A DNA stretch of 64,000 bases, taken from assembly GCF_001678665.1 (NCBI RefSeq), contig NZ_LZRP01000007.1:124001-188000 (forward strand), in the 5' to 3' direction. Both the position numbers and the translations under genes were made by a program. Shown here piece by piece: positions 63,948 through 64,000 of this stretch. Below the pieces are notes generated by a model that was not told where the DNA came from, did not search any database, and saw only the letters and a list, made by a program, of their open reading frames with translations. The stretch's first letter is position 1. Each line of letters opens with the position of its first letter. The stretch is from Erythrobacter sp. QSSC1-22B (GTDB taxonomy: Bacteria > Pseudomonadota > Alphaproteobacteria > Sphingomonadales > Sphingomonadaceae).

Positions 63948-64000
63948 TCAGACGCTCGGGTCCAGCAGTTTGTGCAGGTGGACCACAACATATTTCATTT
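63948..64000 (-). CDS. C-terminal end of an unidentified gene (cut by window edge)
   Basis: A minus-strand frame with its stop at 63948-63950 reads MKYVVVHLHKLLDPSV before the stop and stays open to the window edge. The regular hydrophobic pattern and its position facing greA across a terminator suggest the end of a convergent gene. Too little is visible to name it. Confidence 0.4.
   Translation of the reverse strand, partial: MKYVVVHLHKLLDPSV

Overview
The window is a compact, GC-rich (roughly two-thirds G+C) alphaproteobacterial chromosome segment. Gene content and order point to the order Sphingomonadales, most likely an Erythrobacter-like lineage: phoR-pstSCAB-phoU-phoB, serB / miaA-ilvB-ilvH-ilvC, rpiB-glyA-nrdR, yqeY-dnaG-rpoD next to carA-carB-greA, and a separate imuAB/dnaE2 mutasome. 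The assignment is inferred from protein families and synteny; no 16S gene is present. Nearly all of the sequence is coding. I see no insertion sequence, prophage or CRISPR array, but three different palindromic repeat types occur.

Layout. 1-8.0 kb: DNA damage mutagenesis operon (imuA tail, imuB, a radical SAM repair protein, a DUF4130-UdgX fusion, dnaE2), then an extensin-like protein. 8.8-16.1 kb: phosphate regulon on the minus strand. 16.15-16.36 kb: two tRNA-Glu genes (CTC and TTC anticodons). 16.4-25.2 kb: recJ, a flavodoxin-like protein, nitronate monooxygenase, an amidohydrolase, leuA with a probable leucine attenuation leader, a thioesterase, an alpha-hydroxy acid oxidase and a YceI protein. 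25.4-28.6 kb: divergent GGDEF diguanylate cyclase and a PAS/HisKA_2 histidine kinase. 28.8-34.2 kb: ilvC, ilvH, ilvB, miaA and the divergent serB. 34.2-38.4 kb: Coq4-family protein, DUF3052 protein, purL, membrane protein. 38.5-46.1 kb: plus-strand run xseB-ispA-coaD-cyclophilin-queA-ABC transporter-DUF481-tgt, ended by a terminator shared with convergent rpsD. 46.1-50.5 kb: rpsD, chorismate mutase, and rpiB-glyA-small membrane protein-nrdR-trmJ. 50.5-52.4 kb: HWE kinase plus single-domain response regulator. 52.4-58.0 kb: yqeY, a lipoprotein, a GIY-YIG gene with inverted repeats, dnaG, rpoD. 58.1-64 kb: carA, a low-GC membrane-anchored protein, carB, greA.

Pathway links: ilvBHC and leuA make branched-chain amino acids; carAB and purL feed nucleotide synthesis; glyA and serB serve serine/glycine; queA and tgt belong to queuosine tRNA modification.

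Most unusual items: (1) a 117-codon GIY-YIG nuclease gene bounded by perfect 31-bp inverted repeats, lodged in the yqeY-dnaG-rpoD operon and overlapping the dnaG start; (2) a palindromic repeat read in frame inside the PHP domain of DnaE2; (3) a low-GC tail-anchored, probably winged-helix protein between carA and carB; (4) a radical SAM/UdgX pair inside the mutasome operon; (5) a leucine-rich leader peptide with an 11-bp stem upstream of leuA.
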